Below, in pieces: positions 23,862 to 35,198 of a stretch of 64,000 bases of DNA; position 1 is the stretch's first letter; every line of letters starts with the position of its first letter. Made by a program: the position numbers and the translations under genes. The notes below the pieces were generated by a model. That model was not told where the DNA came from. It did not search any database and saw only the letters and a list, made by a program, of their open reading frames with translations. The stretch is taken from NCBI GenBank assembly GCA_022419385.1, contig JAJUBI010000008.1, forward strand, positions 868,001-932,000. The letters are read 5' to 3'. Source of the stretch: Paraconiothyrium sp. Pb-2020. Its lineage: Eukaryota; Ascomycota; Dothideomycetes; Pleosporales; Didymosphaeriaceae.

Positions 23862-24939
23862 TTACGCTACTTCTTCCTTAGGTATTCGCTCTTTAGCCGC
23901 GAGTTGCATATGGGTATCGAGCAAACTCATCAATACTTGGTCAGAACCTTCTTTCAACCACTCGGCATCGTGTGCCAATGCGACGTGGAAACTATGCTGT
24001 TTCTCCAGCACTCGTATCTTCGAGATAGTGTTCTTCGCCGTTTCAATATCAGCGTGCAACGACATCTTGCCTTCGCGGTGCGGCAGGCAGAATTGTGCGA
24101 TTTCATGAGTACCGTCGAGGATTGCCCTGTTCTTGTCAGAGATATTATCGCTAGGACCAGTCATGTAAGGCGCACCTCGAGTGGCAGCAGTCGCTGCCAA
24201 GAAGAACCCAGTCGCCAGTCTCTAAACGTGCCGCCGCACACAGATTCCCAGGCATGTGTCCAGGCGCCTGAATGACCCAGAAGCTGCCGTCGCCAAAGTA
24301 ATCCTTCGCTTTTTCAAATGGTCCAAAAGGAACCCACGGACCATCAAGCTCCTCAGATCGTTCAGTTGCCCGCTCAGGGTCGAAGAAGCGACCGTCCCAT
24401 TGCGCATTGGGATCTGAGAGGTGTCCAGGCGCGCACCCTTCCTTGGTTCCCGGTCCAAAGTACGCCGTTGCATTCGGAAATGCTCCTCGAATCGGTCGGC
24501 AGTGGTCCCAATGCGCGTGACTTCAAGTTTTAGCTTTGCCACCGCACTCAACTTGACAAGTTTCGCACCTGAAGATGATCGTTTGGATCTGGGCAGAAGA
24601 AGTGCCTCTTTCACTTAGCTGCTCCCCTATGGTCTTTCTTGGTCCTGCGGGATTAATATTATCGAGCGCATACTTGTTTACCCAAGGCGTGTATAAGGAG
24701 CGATCCTACGACGCGTAAGCAAATCGGCCTTGCACAACGAAAGAGCTTACCTCGTCGAGCCCAAGGTCCCACACGATACGTTCATTGCCATGAGAGATAC
24801 AAAAGGCCCAATTATACATTCTGAACTTGGCATTGGTGACATCTGCATGCAGCAAATTCGTAGACGCGATGAAGCTGCCGCCATCCAGTAGCGACAGGCC
24901 GACAAATGCCTTGGTTTGGGGAATCGAGCTCGTGGACAT
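23862..24939 (-). CDS. metallo-beta-lactamase-fold hydrolase (lactonase-like)
   Basis: Exons in reading order 24939-24751, 24705-24569, 24520-24176, 24126-23862; 311 residues. The zinc motif HAHWDH is rebuilt across the second intron (IFS then HAHWDH). A second metal His lies in APGHMPGN, and an Asp in LLGSDCCHS completes the site. This arrangement is typical of MBL-fold lactonases and related fungal ring-opening hydrolases, with a two-zinc centre that hydrolyses lactone or ester bonds. No signal peptide. It is divergently transcribed from the carboxylesterase, sharing a promoter with a CCCCACAT site. Both hydrolases could open ester or lactone intermediates in the cluster's pathway; substrate is inferred only in that broad sense. 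Confidence 0.85.
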
Positions 24940-25478
24940 GGTTACTGCACGGTACAGATGCTGCAAAGTCAATTGAGAGTTGAAGCCCAACAATAAGTAC
25001 GACGGGATGTCTTGACGATAGGCTCCGATATTACACTATGCCTTTGCAAGGTAAGTGCTGTTCGCATAAAACTTCCCCAAATACGAATAATTACAGGCAT
25101 GCCGCGTGTTGCCTCAGCCCCCTCAAGCGAAACGACTATAATCCTTCGCGTGTGAGCTTGTAGTCTCGGCCGTAGCCTTGAAACATAGTTACTTTCGAAA
25201 GTCTTCGCAACTCATTGCAGGTATTTGTCAGGCAAAAGATCTCTCTAGGGGATTTCCCCACATGATCCCAGAAAACGGTCCGCACAAACGACTAGCCATT
25301 AGCCCCACCTACACTCGCGCGGCATAGCGGGGTAGCTACTAGTTCGTAGCAACAATCTATCTTGCAATTGATCAAGCTCTCTCAGATGCAAATATCTTTG
25401 GTTCCAACTTGTCACTAGGCTATAATTGTTAGCTCCTACCTTGACGGTTTTCAGTGCTCAAAACCCTCTCATGCTTCA
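24940..25478. promoter_or_regulatory. divergent promoter, MBL-fold hydrolase / carboxylesterase
   Basis: 539 bp between two start codons pointing away from each other. Contains one CCCCACAT element at 25256-25263 and no coding sequence. Confidence 0.6.
25256..25263 (+). promoter_or_regulatory. CCCCACAT element
   Basis: Exact match, 317 bp before the MBL-fold start and 216 bp before the esterase start. First of the cluster-wide set. Confidence 0.6.
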
Positions 25479-27309
25479 ATGATGACTACTTACAAGCACA
25501 AAGACCTCGGCGACGTTCAAGGGAACAGTAAAGATGGTGTGATCCAATTCTTGGGCTTCAAATATGCGTCCTTGAAAAACCGTTTTGCGGCACCATCACT
25601 AGTAACCGACTATGGCTCTGGACCCATTGATGCCACCAAATTCGGGTACACTCTGCTCGCACACTTGGAAATTCTTGCTCATAATCTGTAGTCCTCCTCC
25701 ACTTTCACCTTTAGGCGCTATCAACAATGAGTTCGGTTTCATCCAGAAAGAGTTACCTCTACCACCCAATATACCTGAGCATTCAGACACTGAAGGCCTG
25801 AGTCTCAACATCACTGTCCCGAAAAGCAAGAATGGTGATATCGATACCAATGCAAAATTACCAGTTCACGTCTTTGTGCATGGAGGCGGTTTTGCTGTTG
25901 GCTCGAGCTGGTACCCGCATTACGATCCTGCGCCCCTCGTCAGATTGTCTGTCGAGAAAGGGAAGCCCATCATTGGCGTGACGATCAAGTATGTGCTACA
26001 TCAGTCATGCCATGCTATGTTTACTAAATCCTGTTAGCTATCGCTTAGGTGTGACTGGTTTTATGACTTCTAAAGAGCTACGAAACGCTGGATACAAGGC
26101 GAACAATGGCTTCCATGACCAACGCACTGCCCTACAATGGGTGCGAAAACTCATTGGCGGTTTCGGCGGAAATCCAGATGAGATCACCGCTTCTGGAGAA
26201 AGTGCTGGTGGCTGTGTGTGCATTCTTCTCAAGATCAATGGCAAAAGCTTACGATAACAGTTTCTGTCCTTATGTTGCTCACCTCGAAAGAGCCTCTGGT
26301 GAAACGGGTTCTGAGTACGGGAGGTGCAGTCCTTCTGTTCAAGCCGCTACCAGCACCTGTGACCGAAGATGCGTACTCAAAAATTATCGAAGCGTTCGGA
26401 TTGAAAGACAAGTCACCAGAAGAGCGTGTACAAGCGTTGCTCACTCTTCCTATGGACGACCTGTGGCAGAAAGTCCCACTTGGAACCCCCCTGATTCCGG
26501 CAGTCGACAATGAACTTGTGCCCGGTATCGCAACCTTCCCTGGAGTGTCATCGCAGTCTGAAGACCCCAACTTCCCGCTTCCTGGGCGGAAGTGGTGTTC
26601 CGCCCTGATGATAGGCGATTCTCAGCTTGATGTGAATATACTGTCTTTATATTGTTATGCAGAAGGTTGACCAAGCGAACAGGGCAATATTCTTGCGCAC
26701 ATGGGTCTCAATGCAAAGCTACTAAACATCGCAAAGCAGTTCATCGAGTCGGTCAACAAGACCTTGGCAGAGCATCCCGACGTAGCTTCGACTCTCCTCT
26801 CAGCCTACAACATCAGCCCCTCAACTGATGACAACGAAGCACTTCTCTCCATCCTCCGCTTCGGCACAGAAATCAGCTTCTACGCGCCCTCCCGTGCCTT
26901 CGCAAAGGGCTGGCCACGAACAAAGGAAAACAAGTTCTTCCTCTACCATTTCAACGAAGGTATTCCATGGGAAGGGCAATTCCAAGGCGAAGCCGGCCAT
27001 ATTTTGGATGTGGCATTCCTCTTCCAAAACTACAACGAGCATCTGAATGAGGCACAGAAGAGAGTTGCGCGCGCTTACGGTGAGGACTTGGTCGAATTCA
27101 TCAACGGAAACGACCCGTGGCCACCTGTTGAGGGCGAGGAATATGGAGCAAGGGTCTACGGGCCGAGCAGTGAGGGCATCACGACGAAGTATGTCGCGTC
27201 AGGGAACCCTGCAGATATTGGAAGACACGATCGGGTACTCAAGTTAGGCGAGCAGATTGGATTTGACTTGGTCATGGACGTGTTCCAGAACTTTGCGTTT
27301 GGTCGATAG
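25479..27309 (+). CDS. type-B carboxylesterase
   Basis: Exons 25479-25645, 25692-25988, 26038-26213, 26261-26631, 26683-27309; 545 residues. Alpha/beta hydrolase of the cholinesterase/carboxylesterase-B family. The oxyanion hole is HVFVHGGGFAVGS, and the nucleophile elbow is SGESAGG at the end of exon 3. The intron after it requires a T|GTGTGT donor to keep phase, giving GGFSVLMLL. The N-terminus (KHKDLGDVQG ... FLGFKYASLKNRF) matches the family start, and no signal peptide is seen, so it is probably intracellular. ATG 25479 is followed directly by a second ATG at 25482. It probably cleaves an ester in the catabolic pathway of this block. Confidence 0.88.
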
Positions 27310-27425
27310 TCAATGACACATCTTCCAATGCGGACGTTGGTTGCCGTTTCCACTTCCGGCAGGCTAGTCTCATCTATTTCTAGTGAGGGGCAGCTTGTGA
27401 GGGGCATTCTCCCCGCCCTGAGTGC

Positions 27426-27433
27426 GTGTGGGG
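27426..27433 (-). promoter_or_regulatory. CCCCACAC element (reads GTGTGGGG)
   Basis: 95 bp upstream of the SDR start codon. Variant of the cluster element. Confidence 0.45.
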
Positions 27434-27527
27434 TGCGGGGAACTTCAGACAAACAACAAAATCATTGAGCAAGAATGGTGCCAATTTTGATCCCTGTAGA
27501 TTGTGTGCCTGGCGAGCTTCTGGCGAC

Positions 27528-28565
27528 ATGGTGCACGTGCAATTCAATTCAGAGCTTCTGAGCACCCTGAAGGGAAAGGTCGTTGTCCTCACAGGAGGAG
27601 CGACGGGGATAGGGAGGTCTGCAGTAACGCAGTTTGTTGGCAAGCATGTCCTAATTCAATATCGAAGGTACGGCTATGCTAACTATGCTACAGAAGCAGG
27701 ATGCAAGGTCGTCTTCGGCGATGTCAATGATGTAGCGGCACGCGAGCTTGGATCCACTCTCGGCGACTCAGTCCGATTTCAACACTGCGACACATCCTCC
27801 TATCGTGCCCAGCTTGATCTGTTTGCCTTAGCAGAGACCACCTATGGCCGGGTGGATGTCGTGGTTGCAAATGCGGGCGTAGCAAACCACAAAGACATCT
27901 TCGACCCGAGCTCAGACATCTCTGTGGAGCCCAGCATGATGGAAGTCGATATCAATCTGAAGGGCGCAATATTCACGGCGAGAATTGGGATGCATTTTCT
28001 GAGGAAGACTGGAGGGGGGGATCTCGTTCTCGTGAGTTCTATTGCGGGCTTTAAAGAATGCGGAGGATTGGCACCCTATACCGCGAGTAAACATGGTGTA
28101 TTGGGTCTTATGAGGGGTTTGCATATCGTCGCGATTACGGAGAGTATCAGGATCAATGTTATCTGTCCGTGGATGACGAGTAAGTCAAGAGTTCCTGTCC
28201 TACTGATGTGAAGCTGTCGTATTGAATGTCTAGAAACGAAACTTGTCAAAGGCATCGAAGCCGGCTGGCGTGAACTTGGTCTTCCTGAGAACGAACCTGA
28301 AGATGTTGCAAGAAGCATCGTGTTGTGTGCTTCCGCCAATCGGAGCAAGCAAGGCAAGACTCATCCCGGAGCAAAGATGCCGTTCGCAGGCAAGATACTG
28401 TGGATTGCTGGCGGTCAAGCGTATGAGATTGAGGATGCGATACAGGATCTTGAGCCCCAATGGCTGGGCGAGGAAAATAGTAAGGTTCTTGCCAAAGGCC
28501 AAGAGTTCCTCGCGAGTCAGGGCACAAGCTGGGATGCGGACAAGCTCGAGCAGAGGACACCATGA
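27528..28565 (+). CDS. short-chain dehydrogenase/reductase (classical SDR)
   Basis: Exons 27528-27639, 27694-28179, 28234-28565; 309 residues. NAD(P)-binding motif TGGATGIG, then DVVVANAGVANH, and the catalytic Ser and Tyr-Lys in VSSIAG and YTASKHG. The first intron appears to be GC-AG: the donor is GCAAGC at 27640 and the acceptor follows a TGCTAAC branch site. Removing those 54 nt joins TQFV to EAGCKVVFGDV, the normal SDR spacing; no GT donor gives the right phase. Reading through would add 18 residues in the Rossmann fold. Its role is likely oxidation of an alcohol or dihydrodiol-type intermediate, but the substrate is unknown. Confidence 0.88.
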
Positions 28566-28627
28566 TACATTAGATTCAACATACCAGAGTTGATATTTCT
28601 CGCTCGAGCCCAGCTCTTTGTTCACAT

Positions 28628-29625
28628 TCACTTGCTTCCGCCATCTACACTATCTAAAGTCAAATATGCAGGCGCCGGCTTGTCTGCACTAATATCGCCC
28701 CATGCGCTCCAATGCTTCCCAATCAACTTCTCGTTCTCCACTTCATCCGCGATTGCGATAGCCATATCCGCCACACTGATGCCCGTCAACCTTCCCTCGA
28801 AGATATTGTCGCCCCGCTGTTCTCCGACTAGGACCATATCATCCACGCTTATCTCATACTTTCCAGTCCGCACTCCAGGTCTATATAGTGCAGACGGCGA
28901 CACGAAAGACCACTTGAACGAGGTATTCCCATCAAAGAACATATACGCTGTGCGACCTGCTTTAATGAAGTCCGTCGCACGGTCCTTTGCTTTGATCGAT
29001 GCCTCATACTCCTCGATCGTCTTCTTGTGGTCGGCCGTGGCGCGTCCTTCTCGCTCTGCAAAACGTGCATCGCGATATGCTCGTAGGGAAGTACCCATGA
29101 TCCCCAGGCGCTCTTCCATGTACACAATGTGCGCTTCGGAGGTTGCAATGGCGCGTCGGTATGCCATGAAGAAGTCTGGATGGTCGACGCAGCTCTCAGA
29201 CGTGCCAGGCACATGCAGCGAGCCTGCGCCACCAACGAAAAGGAAATACTTCACGTTGGATGACTTGACTGCTAGGATGATTTTGCGTACGGTTTCGAGG
29301 AAAGGCACTGCCCTACTCAGTTCTTGGTCTATACATAAATGTCTGTATACTTACTGTAAAGCAATGCATCGGCGCCCGCAGTGTGCGGTCCATATTCGCA
29401 TACTAGGACATCAAGGCCGTCGAAGTTCTTTGCTAGCTCGGAAATGGAGACTGAGTCAATGTTGACGGACCGCGGAGTGTAGCGCTCGTGCGAGCCCAGC
29501 TTCTCAGGTTTACGGGATAACCCAACGACAGTATGACCGCGATTTAGGAGCTCGACACAGAGGTAAGATCCTCCGAAGCCTGCTGGGCCTATTACTCCTA
29601 CTTTGAGGGGGTTGGATGGTGACAT
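28628..29625 (-). CDS. atypical SDR / NAD(P)-binding (NmrA-like) protein
   Basis: Exons 29625-29355 and 29307-28628; 316 residues. The N-terminal nucleotide-binding loop is KVGVIGPAGFGGSYLCVEL (GxxGxxG type), followed by YFLFVGGAGSL and a C-terminal SVADMAIAIADE block typical of NAD(P)-binding domain 10 proteins. The intron acceptor GGCAG|TG is chosen because it alone restores frame (TAC A|TG). A charged insertion (AEREGRATADHKKTIEEYE) lies in the middle. The usual SDR Tyr-Lys pair is not evident, so the protein may be a reductase or a redox-sensing regulator. It shares a divergent promoter with the next gene. Confidence 0.8.
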
Positions 29626-30062
29626 CTTTGCGTGAGTGTGCTAATACTTGGTCAGCCGGAACAATAACCGAGGGTTTTACGTAGTTACTTACTGAATGAA
29701 AATAAATGCCGCTGTGTTTTTGATGCGCTTTCTCTTGCTGAGAATGTCGGTTGCTTTCGTGAAAAGCGTCCTTCAGCCTTCCTCATCTCAAGTTGACCTC
29801 AGCATTTAGGCATTTGTATGGAAGGTCTCGTGGTCTGGACGTGGCCCATGTTGCTACAAAGCACTCACTTACTGATTTTAGTTAGACGTATGTTCGATGC
29901 TTGGGGGAGTGCATGGGGATTGAGGGGAAGATGTGGGGCAAAGGGTTGATCACGCAGGGACTAGCTACATTGCGAAAGAACTACTCCACACTGTAAACAA
30001 TCGTTACTCGAGTACATAGATCTTGTGGCTTCAGGAAACACGCTGCCATAAAATTCCAGGAG
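29626..30062. promoter_or_regulatory. divergent promoter, atypical SDR / HIBADH-like
   Basis: 437 bp between divergent starts. G-rich on the plus strand at 29901-29940, including the exact element ATGTGGGG at 29931-29938. Confidence 0.6.
29931..29938 (-). promoter_or_regulatory. CCCCACAT element (reads ATGTGGGG)
   Basis: Exact match, 125 bp before the HIBADH-like start and 306 bp before the atypical SDR start. Confidence 0.6.
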
Positions 30063-31178
30063 ATGGCAGAAAACTTTGCTTTCATTGGTATGTGAACGGT
30101 CAGCGTTCCAGTGAAATATCTAACAAGTCGCAGGGCTCGGAGCCATGGGCTACGCCATGGCCTCCAACATAAGAAAGAAGATGGACTCAACCGCTACCTT
30201 CTACATCAATGACATCAATGATGCTGCGTGCAAACGCTTCACAAATGAGTACAGCACGTATGGGCGGATAGAAACCGTATCTACCGCACGCGAAGCAGCA
30301 GACAATGCAAAAGTAGTCATATCAATCGTGCCTGGCGCGAACGACGTGAAGAAAGTCTATTTAGACGAGAAAGATGGCGTAATAGCTGCCAAGAAGGATG
30401 AGGAAAGAGTGTTGCTAGAGTGTAGCACTATTGACGTAAAAAGCACAAGAGAAGTTGGCGAAAAGCTGAAAGCAAACGGCCTAGGGACATATGCGGATAC
30501 ACCAGTCTCTGTGAGTACCCACTTGTCCCATAGCTCTACTTGTACACACCACTGACAGATACTCACCAGGGTGGTGTTCCAGCAGCAGAAAGAGGAGACC
30601 TCTCCATGCTTATCGGTCACCCCAAACCCTCCGATTCCAACTCAACGTCCAAGCGCCTCTCAACCGCACTCTCAATGATGGGCTCATCGGAGAAATTCTT
30701 CTACTTATCATCCCTCGGTGCTGGTCTCACCGCAAAAATTTCAAACAATTACCTTTCCGGCACCATCTTACTCGCTACCGCAGAAGCCCTCGCGATCGGC
30801 GTCGCCCAGGGCCTGGACCCGAAAGACCTCTATTCGGTGATCCGCGCTTCCACGGGCCAGTCCTGGATGTGTGACCACGTCATGCCAATACCGAACGTGA
30901 CGGACATATGGGTGCCGAGTAACAGCGGGTACAAGCCGGGCTTCAAGACGCAGATGATGCTCAAGGATCTGGGGCTGGGGATCGAGAGCGCGCAGCAGGT
31001 GGGAATTACCCCGGTGATGGCGGAGGCGGCGTTGGAGGTCTGGGAGAGTGCGAGTAAGGATGAGAAGTGCTTTGACCGGGATGGAAGCAGTGTGTACCTG
31101 CATATTGGAGGGAAGTTGCCGCAAGGGTACGAGGATACAGGGAAGAAAGGGGAGAATGGAACGTGGGAATTTACTTAG
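30063..31178 (+). CDS. 3-hydroxyisobutyrate dehydrogenase-like beta-hydroxyacid dehydrogenase
   Basis: Exons 30063-30087, 30134-30510, 30570-31178; 336 residues. The first exon is only 25 nt and ends inside the dinucleotide loop, which is completed after splicing as FIGLGAMGYAMA (GxGxMG). The substrate motif is DTPVSGGVPAAERGDLSMLIG, and the catalytic Lys lies in GAGLTAKISNNYLSG. These identify the family of NAD(P)-dependent beta-hydroxyacid dehydrogenases (3-hydroxyisobutyrate, tartronate semialdehyde, 6-phosphogluconate types). No mitochondrial presequence is seen, unlike valine-pathway HIBADH, which suggests a different substrate in the cytosol. Its place in this catabolic block fits reduction or oxidation of a short hydroxy-acid. 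Confidence 0.88.
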
Positions 31179-31297
31179 ACTGGCGACGAGCTCAATGGAA
31201 TATGAACATGAATTGAAATATCTGTGCAGACTACCAACGCCAAATGCTAAGCTCAAAGCCCAATGCTAATGATGTAAATGAACACAATGTGAAAAAC

Positions 31298-32994
31298 CTA
31301 TATTTGCATCTCTTTCAAATCATCGGCGACCTTGAAGGGGGCCTCGGTTTTTGCCTTAATTTCATCGACAGTAACACCCTTTGCGTGTTCCTTGAGCGTA
31401 AGCCCATCGATCGGGCTGACATCGAAGACGGCCAGGTCAGTGATGATGGTCGATACGCACTTCTGTCCTGTGAGGGGGAATGTGCACTGCTTGAGGATCT
31501 TGGGGTTGCCCTTCTTGTCCGTATGCTCCATGGTGATGACGACCTTGGTTTGCGATGGGTTGGCGACAAGATCCATAGCACCACCGATACCCTTGACCTT
31601 TCCGGGAAGCATGAAGTTGGCAAGATCTGTGCCACATTAGTAAGAACGCTCGCACCAAGACTGGGATCATTTGCTTACCTCCATAGGTGTTGACCTGCAT
31701 GGCTCCAAGCATGGCAACGTCGATCCTGCCTGATCTGATCATGCCAAACGACTCGTGGCTACCGAACGTTGAAGCGCCCTTGATCAAAGTGACAGTCTCT
31801 TTGCCAGCGTTAATTAGATCTGGGTCCTCCTCTCCGGGCCTGGGGTATCCGCCCATCCCAAGAATGCCGTTCTCCGATTCGAGGATGATCTCGACGCCTT
31901 TGGGAAGGAAGGCCGGGGCAGCAAGCGGCATACCGATACCAAGATTGACATACATGCCGTCCTTCAGCTCTTGCGGCGCTCGCTTGATGATGCGCTCGCG
32001 TTTCTGTGATGCTTCGGAGGAGCCTACTCTTATGTTAGCCATCAATATGCGCAGAGAAGTGTGGCGCGCTCACCTTCGAGGATCGCGCGCTTCTGCTCTT
32101 CAGGGTCCTTGTAGTGCACCAAGCGCTCGATCTTCTTGTCTTCGGTGCTCTTGATGACCCTTTTAACGTAGATACCCTGCAGGTGGATTTCTTCAGGCGC
32201 AATCTCGTCGACTATCTCATCGGCCTCCACAATCGTCAACTTTGCGTTCTTGCCCATCGCCTCGTTGAAGTTGTTCTGCGCTTTACGGAAGGTACAATTG
32301 CCGAGACGGTCAGCTTTGGCGACCTTGACGAAGGCGTAGTCACCAAAGATGGCTTCTTCCATCACGTACGCCTTGCCGTTGAATTCGCGAGTTTCTTTAG
32401 GAGGCGCCATTTTGGCGATCGTTCCATCAGTGTTATACTGGACGGGAAGCTCGCCGGTTTGTACTGCATGAGATTGATTAGCATCTGCCATACAGTACTT
32501 GTCTTCGAGTATCTGATGGAATGCGCCATACCTATTGTTCCGTAAGCAGCGGGTGTATAGAAAGCCGGAACTCCAGCTGCTCCTGCCGCACACTTCTCCG
32601 CGATGGTGCCTTGCGGAGTCAATTCCAAGGCAAGTTGGCCCTTCAAGTACATTTGTTCGAATGTCTTGTTATCTCCGATGTAACTGGCAATCATCTTTCC
32701 GACCTGCTTGGTGTCCAACCATTGGCCAAGGCCCACGCCTGGCATGCCCGCATTGTTGCTCACAACCGTGAAGTTCTTGAGATCTGAACGGTCGCGAACC
32801 GCGTTGATGAGCGTGTTTGGTACGCCGGAGAATCCAAAACCACCAACAAGGACAGTCGTATCCGATTTCATATCCTTGATGGCTTCCTGTGCGGAAGGGT
32901 ATATTTTGTTGATCGCAGCGCGAGTAGCAGTGCTGGAGAAGAAACGGATGGCAGGCGCGCTGCGGCGCGCCGCGAAAAGGAATGTTCGTTGCAT
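31298..32994 (-). CDS. 3-oxoacid CoA-transferase (SCOT-type), mitochondrial
   Basis: Exons in reading order 32994-32532, 32463-32074, 32023-31679, 31626-31298; 508 residues. A fused alpha-beta enzyme that moves CoA from succinyl-CoA to a 3-oxoacid such as acetoacetate or 3-oxoadipate. The alpha half has VLVGGFGFSGVP; the beta half has the catalytic Glu335 in ESENGILGMG and GGAMDLVANP. The N-terminus MQRTFLFAARRSAPAIRFF is Arg-rich, without acids, and looks like a mitochondrial presequence. With the thiolase and iron-type dehydrogenase next to it, it fits the 3-oxoadipate lower pathway, as in the yeast hydroxybenzoate clusters where an OSC-type enzyme plays this role. The ketone-body function cannot be excluded. 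Confidence 0.93.
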
Positions 32995-33597
32995 CGTACA
33001 ATGTGTTGCTGTGTGAATTGTGTGTCGATCTGACGCTTCGCCGCTGTCGCTCAAAGCTCCCCAATGCACGTCTGAATGAAGCAGATATTCTATGGAAGCG
33101 GTGTACAGCCGTAAAAGTTATGGTAAGCTACAGAGACCTTGACTCCAGCTCCACGCGGCTCCGCAACGTCCAATGCACAAAGATTATGTGGGAATGTGGG
33201 ATGTAAAGGCTGCGACTGCAGACTGATTGCGTTCCCCACACGACTTTTGAGAGCTTGCATGCTGCCACTAAACGCAATTAGGCGTACCGAATCACCTGCC
33301 GTGCCGGCGCCGGTGGAGGTTCGGGGTTGCCAAGGAACTCCACACTTGCGGCGGAAGAGAGCTTACCCGCCCTTCTGGCTGCGGAAAAGTATTCTAGACA
33401 TTTTCACCAGCCCTTTGGCGGTCCGGAAAGGCTGCACTACGGATACTTTTCCCTGCCATGCTGAAGCACACAACACCGGAAATGCAAAGGCTACATAGTA
33501 CCTTCGGGATCCACGCTAGGATCCCAGCTCGCGTGAAGTCATCCGCGGGTAAAGCACCCTGAAAAGTCCGACATCCGCATGCAACACCATCGCAAGC
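32995..33597. promoter_or_regulatory. SCOT promoter region
   Basis: 603 bp upstream of the minus-strand CoA-transferase. Contains CCCCACAC at 33234-33241 and two ATGTGGGA near-matches around 33186 and 33194. Also GC-rich triplet clusters (GGCGGTCCGG near 33417). No gene seen. Confidence 0.5.
33234..33241 (+). promoter_or_regulatory. CCCCACAC element
   Basis: Variant of the cluster element, 239 bp upstream of the SCOT start. Confidence 0.45.
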
Positions 33598-34993
33598 CTA
33601 GTATAGATCGTGCACGATCTTTTTCACTGAACTTCGGATTAGCCGCGCTCGTGTCTATAGGACAAGTCTACTTACGGTTCGCAAAGTCTTTGTGCTCCTT
33701 GCTGTGTAGCGCACGCGATGCAATAGCTTCTTCCTCTGCGTCTCCAGTTGGAACATTGTACTGGGGACTGGTTAGCGCAGCAATGCGGAAAAGTTAGCTT
33801 CTCTTACAGCAGTCAGCGTCGTCTTGTGTCCCAACTGCTCAACCAGTCCGGCAATAGCATCTGCCACGCTATGCGCGTCCTTCTCATCGTTTCCGGTGCT
33901 CTGCTTCCCGATATACGGAATGATTCTCGCAATCTGTTTCGCTTCTTCCGGATTGCTGGCCTTGAAATGCACCGTTGGCGCTAGACTGAGGCAGCTAGTA
34001 ATTCCGTGAGGTATCGAGTAGGTTGCGCCGATCGCATGCCCGATGCTGTGACTGAGGCCTACACCGCCAGTGTACAGGAAAGGGAATAATGAAGCGTAGC
34101 ACGCGACGAAGAGCTTCGTACGAATGTCGGCGTCATCCGGGTTCGCCTTTGACTGGGGAAGATAGGTAAATAGATCTTTGATGGCCTCTAAGCACATGCG
34201 TTTGGTAGGGATCTCGGATGCTAGTGGGTGGTACATGAGCTCCACGGCGTGGTCTAGCGATCGAATCTATATCGCCGTCAGGTTATGAAGTGGCGTGGGC
34301 AATTAACAGTTCTTACACCAGTACTGGTCCACAGGTTCAGTGGTGTGTGCAAAGCGATTTCTCCATCGTATACCACAGCTTTGGGTACCAGCTCAGGGTT
34401 GCTGACCGCGATCTTGTGCTTGTCTTCAGTTGTGAAGCCGGCATTCTGAGTTGTCTCTGCGACGCTCAGAGTGGTGGGAACTGCGATGCTTGGTATCCAT
34501 TTGCCAGTCTCTTGGTGAATGTTATACGCAATAGCCTTCGCCGAATCAATCGGTGAACCGCCACCTATTGAAATCAATACATCGCACCCAGACTTCGACA
34601 TCAGGGCGGTCGCTTCACGAATATCGCCTATCGGGCTACCATAATCAGCTCGCTGAATATGTCAAGTGCTCAGTTATGCTCACGCATGTTGGCCGATTTT
34701 GCTAAATGTACCACCATGGACCGATCCCAAACTCTTCTCAATCTCCTTGATCACTGGCGTTTTTTCATAGAGAGAGCGACCAGTGATGATGAATGCTTTG
34801 GTGCCGCCAAGTTCTGAAACAACGTCTGAAAGCTGTTTGCTTGTTCCTAGTTCAATTTGCTCAGCCTTCGTCTATAACGGTGGCTTGCTGACATACCGGT
34901 GCCGTAGATGAGAAGCTTGACGGGCGAAGCTCGATACACCCCCTTCAGCGACGAGTCGATGCTTCCATTCTGGTATTTGCTCGGCAGCGCCAT
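33598..34993 (-). CDS. iron-containing alcohol dehydrogenase, maleylacetate reductase-like
   Basis: Exons in reading order 34993-34897, 34846-34684, 34635-34317, 34266-33808, 33760-33676, 33626-33598; 383 residues. Key motifs are the nucleotide loop ISIGGGSPIDSAKAIA and the metal-ligand region VVYDGEIALHTP ... GIRSLDHAVEL, then GLSHSIGHAIGATYSIPHG with the metal His residues. This is the Fe-ADH branch that includes maleylacetate reductase, which makes 3-oxoadipate in hydroxyquinol/gentisate-type pathways. The last coding exon is only 29 nt (ends KKIVHDLY); stopping one exon earlier would truncate the conserved tail. Its divergent partner is the thiolase. Maleylacetate reductase is the contextual best guess; hydroxyacid-oxoacid transhydrogenase is an alternative. 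Confidence 0.87.
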
Positions 34994-35113
34994 CTTGGGA
35001 TTTTTCCTGATGTGAGATCAAAGATCAGCCAGGAGAAGGCGGTTCTTTTCCGCCTTTGCTTCACCGGAGCTCATCGTGCTTTGATTCGGCATCGAGGGAT
35101 AGCTTCGGTCCCG

Positions 35114-35121
35114 CCCCACAT
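35114..35121 (+). promoter_or_regulatory. CCCCACAT element
   Basis: Exact match, 120 bp from the Fe-ADH start and 77 bp from the thiolase start. Confidence 0.6.
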
Positions 35122-35140
35122 CCTTGCAGCCCCGCCACGT

Positions 35141-35167
35141 CCGCTGCCGCATTCGGCTGCGGAGCGG
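35141..35167. promoter_or_regulatory. inverted repeat, CGG/CCG rich
   Basis: CCGCTGCCGCA, a 6-nt spacer, then TGCGGAGCGG. The arms are complementary except for one extra G. It could be a binding site for a dimeric Zn2Cys6 activator. Confidence 0.45.
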
Positions 35168-35198
35168 CAGCTCCACCATCCTTCGGCGCATTGCTTGA

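Larger units (their letters stand above)
34994..35198. promoter_or_regulatory. compact divergent promoter, Fe-ADH / thiolase
   Basis: Only 205 bp separate the two start codons. It holds CCCCACAT at 35114-35121 inside a 12-mer CCGCCCCACATC that recurs exactly in the homogentisate dioxygenase-like promoter (38596-38607), plus a GC-rich inverted repeat at 35141-35167. Confidence 0.65.

Noticed and set aside
33668..33670. Ending the Fe-ADH at the TAG after GTAA
   Set aside because: The GTAAGT there is a good donor, and the next 29-nt exon supplies the family C-terminus KKIVHDLY.
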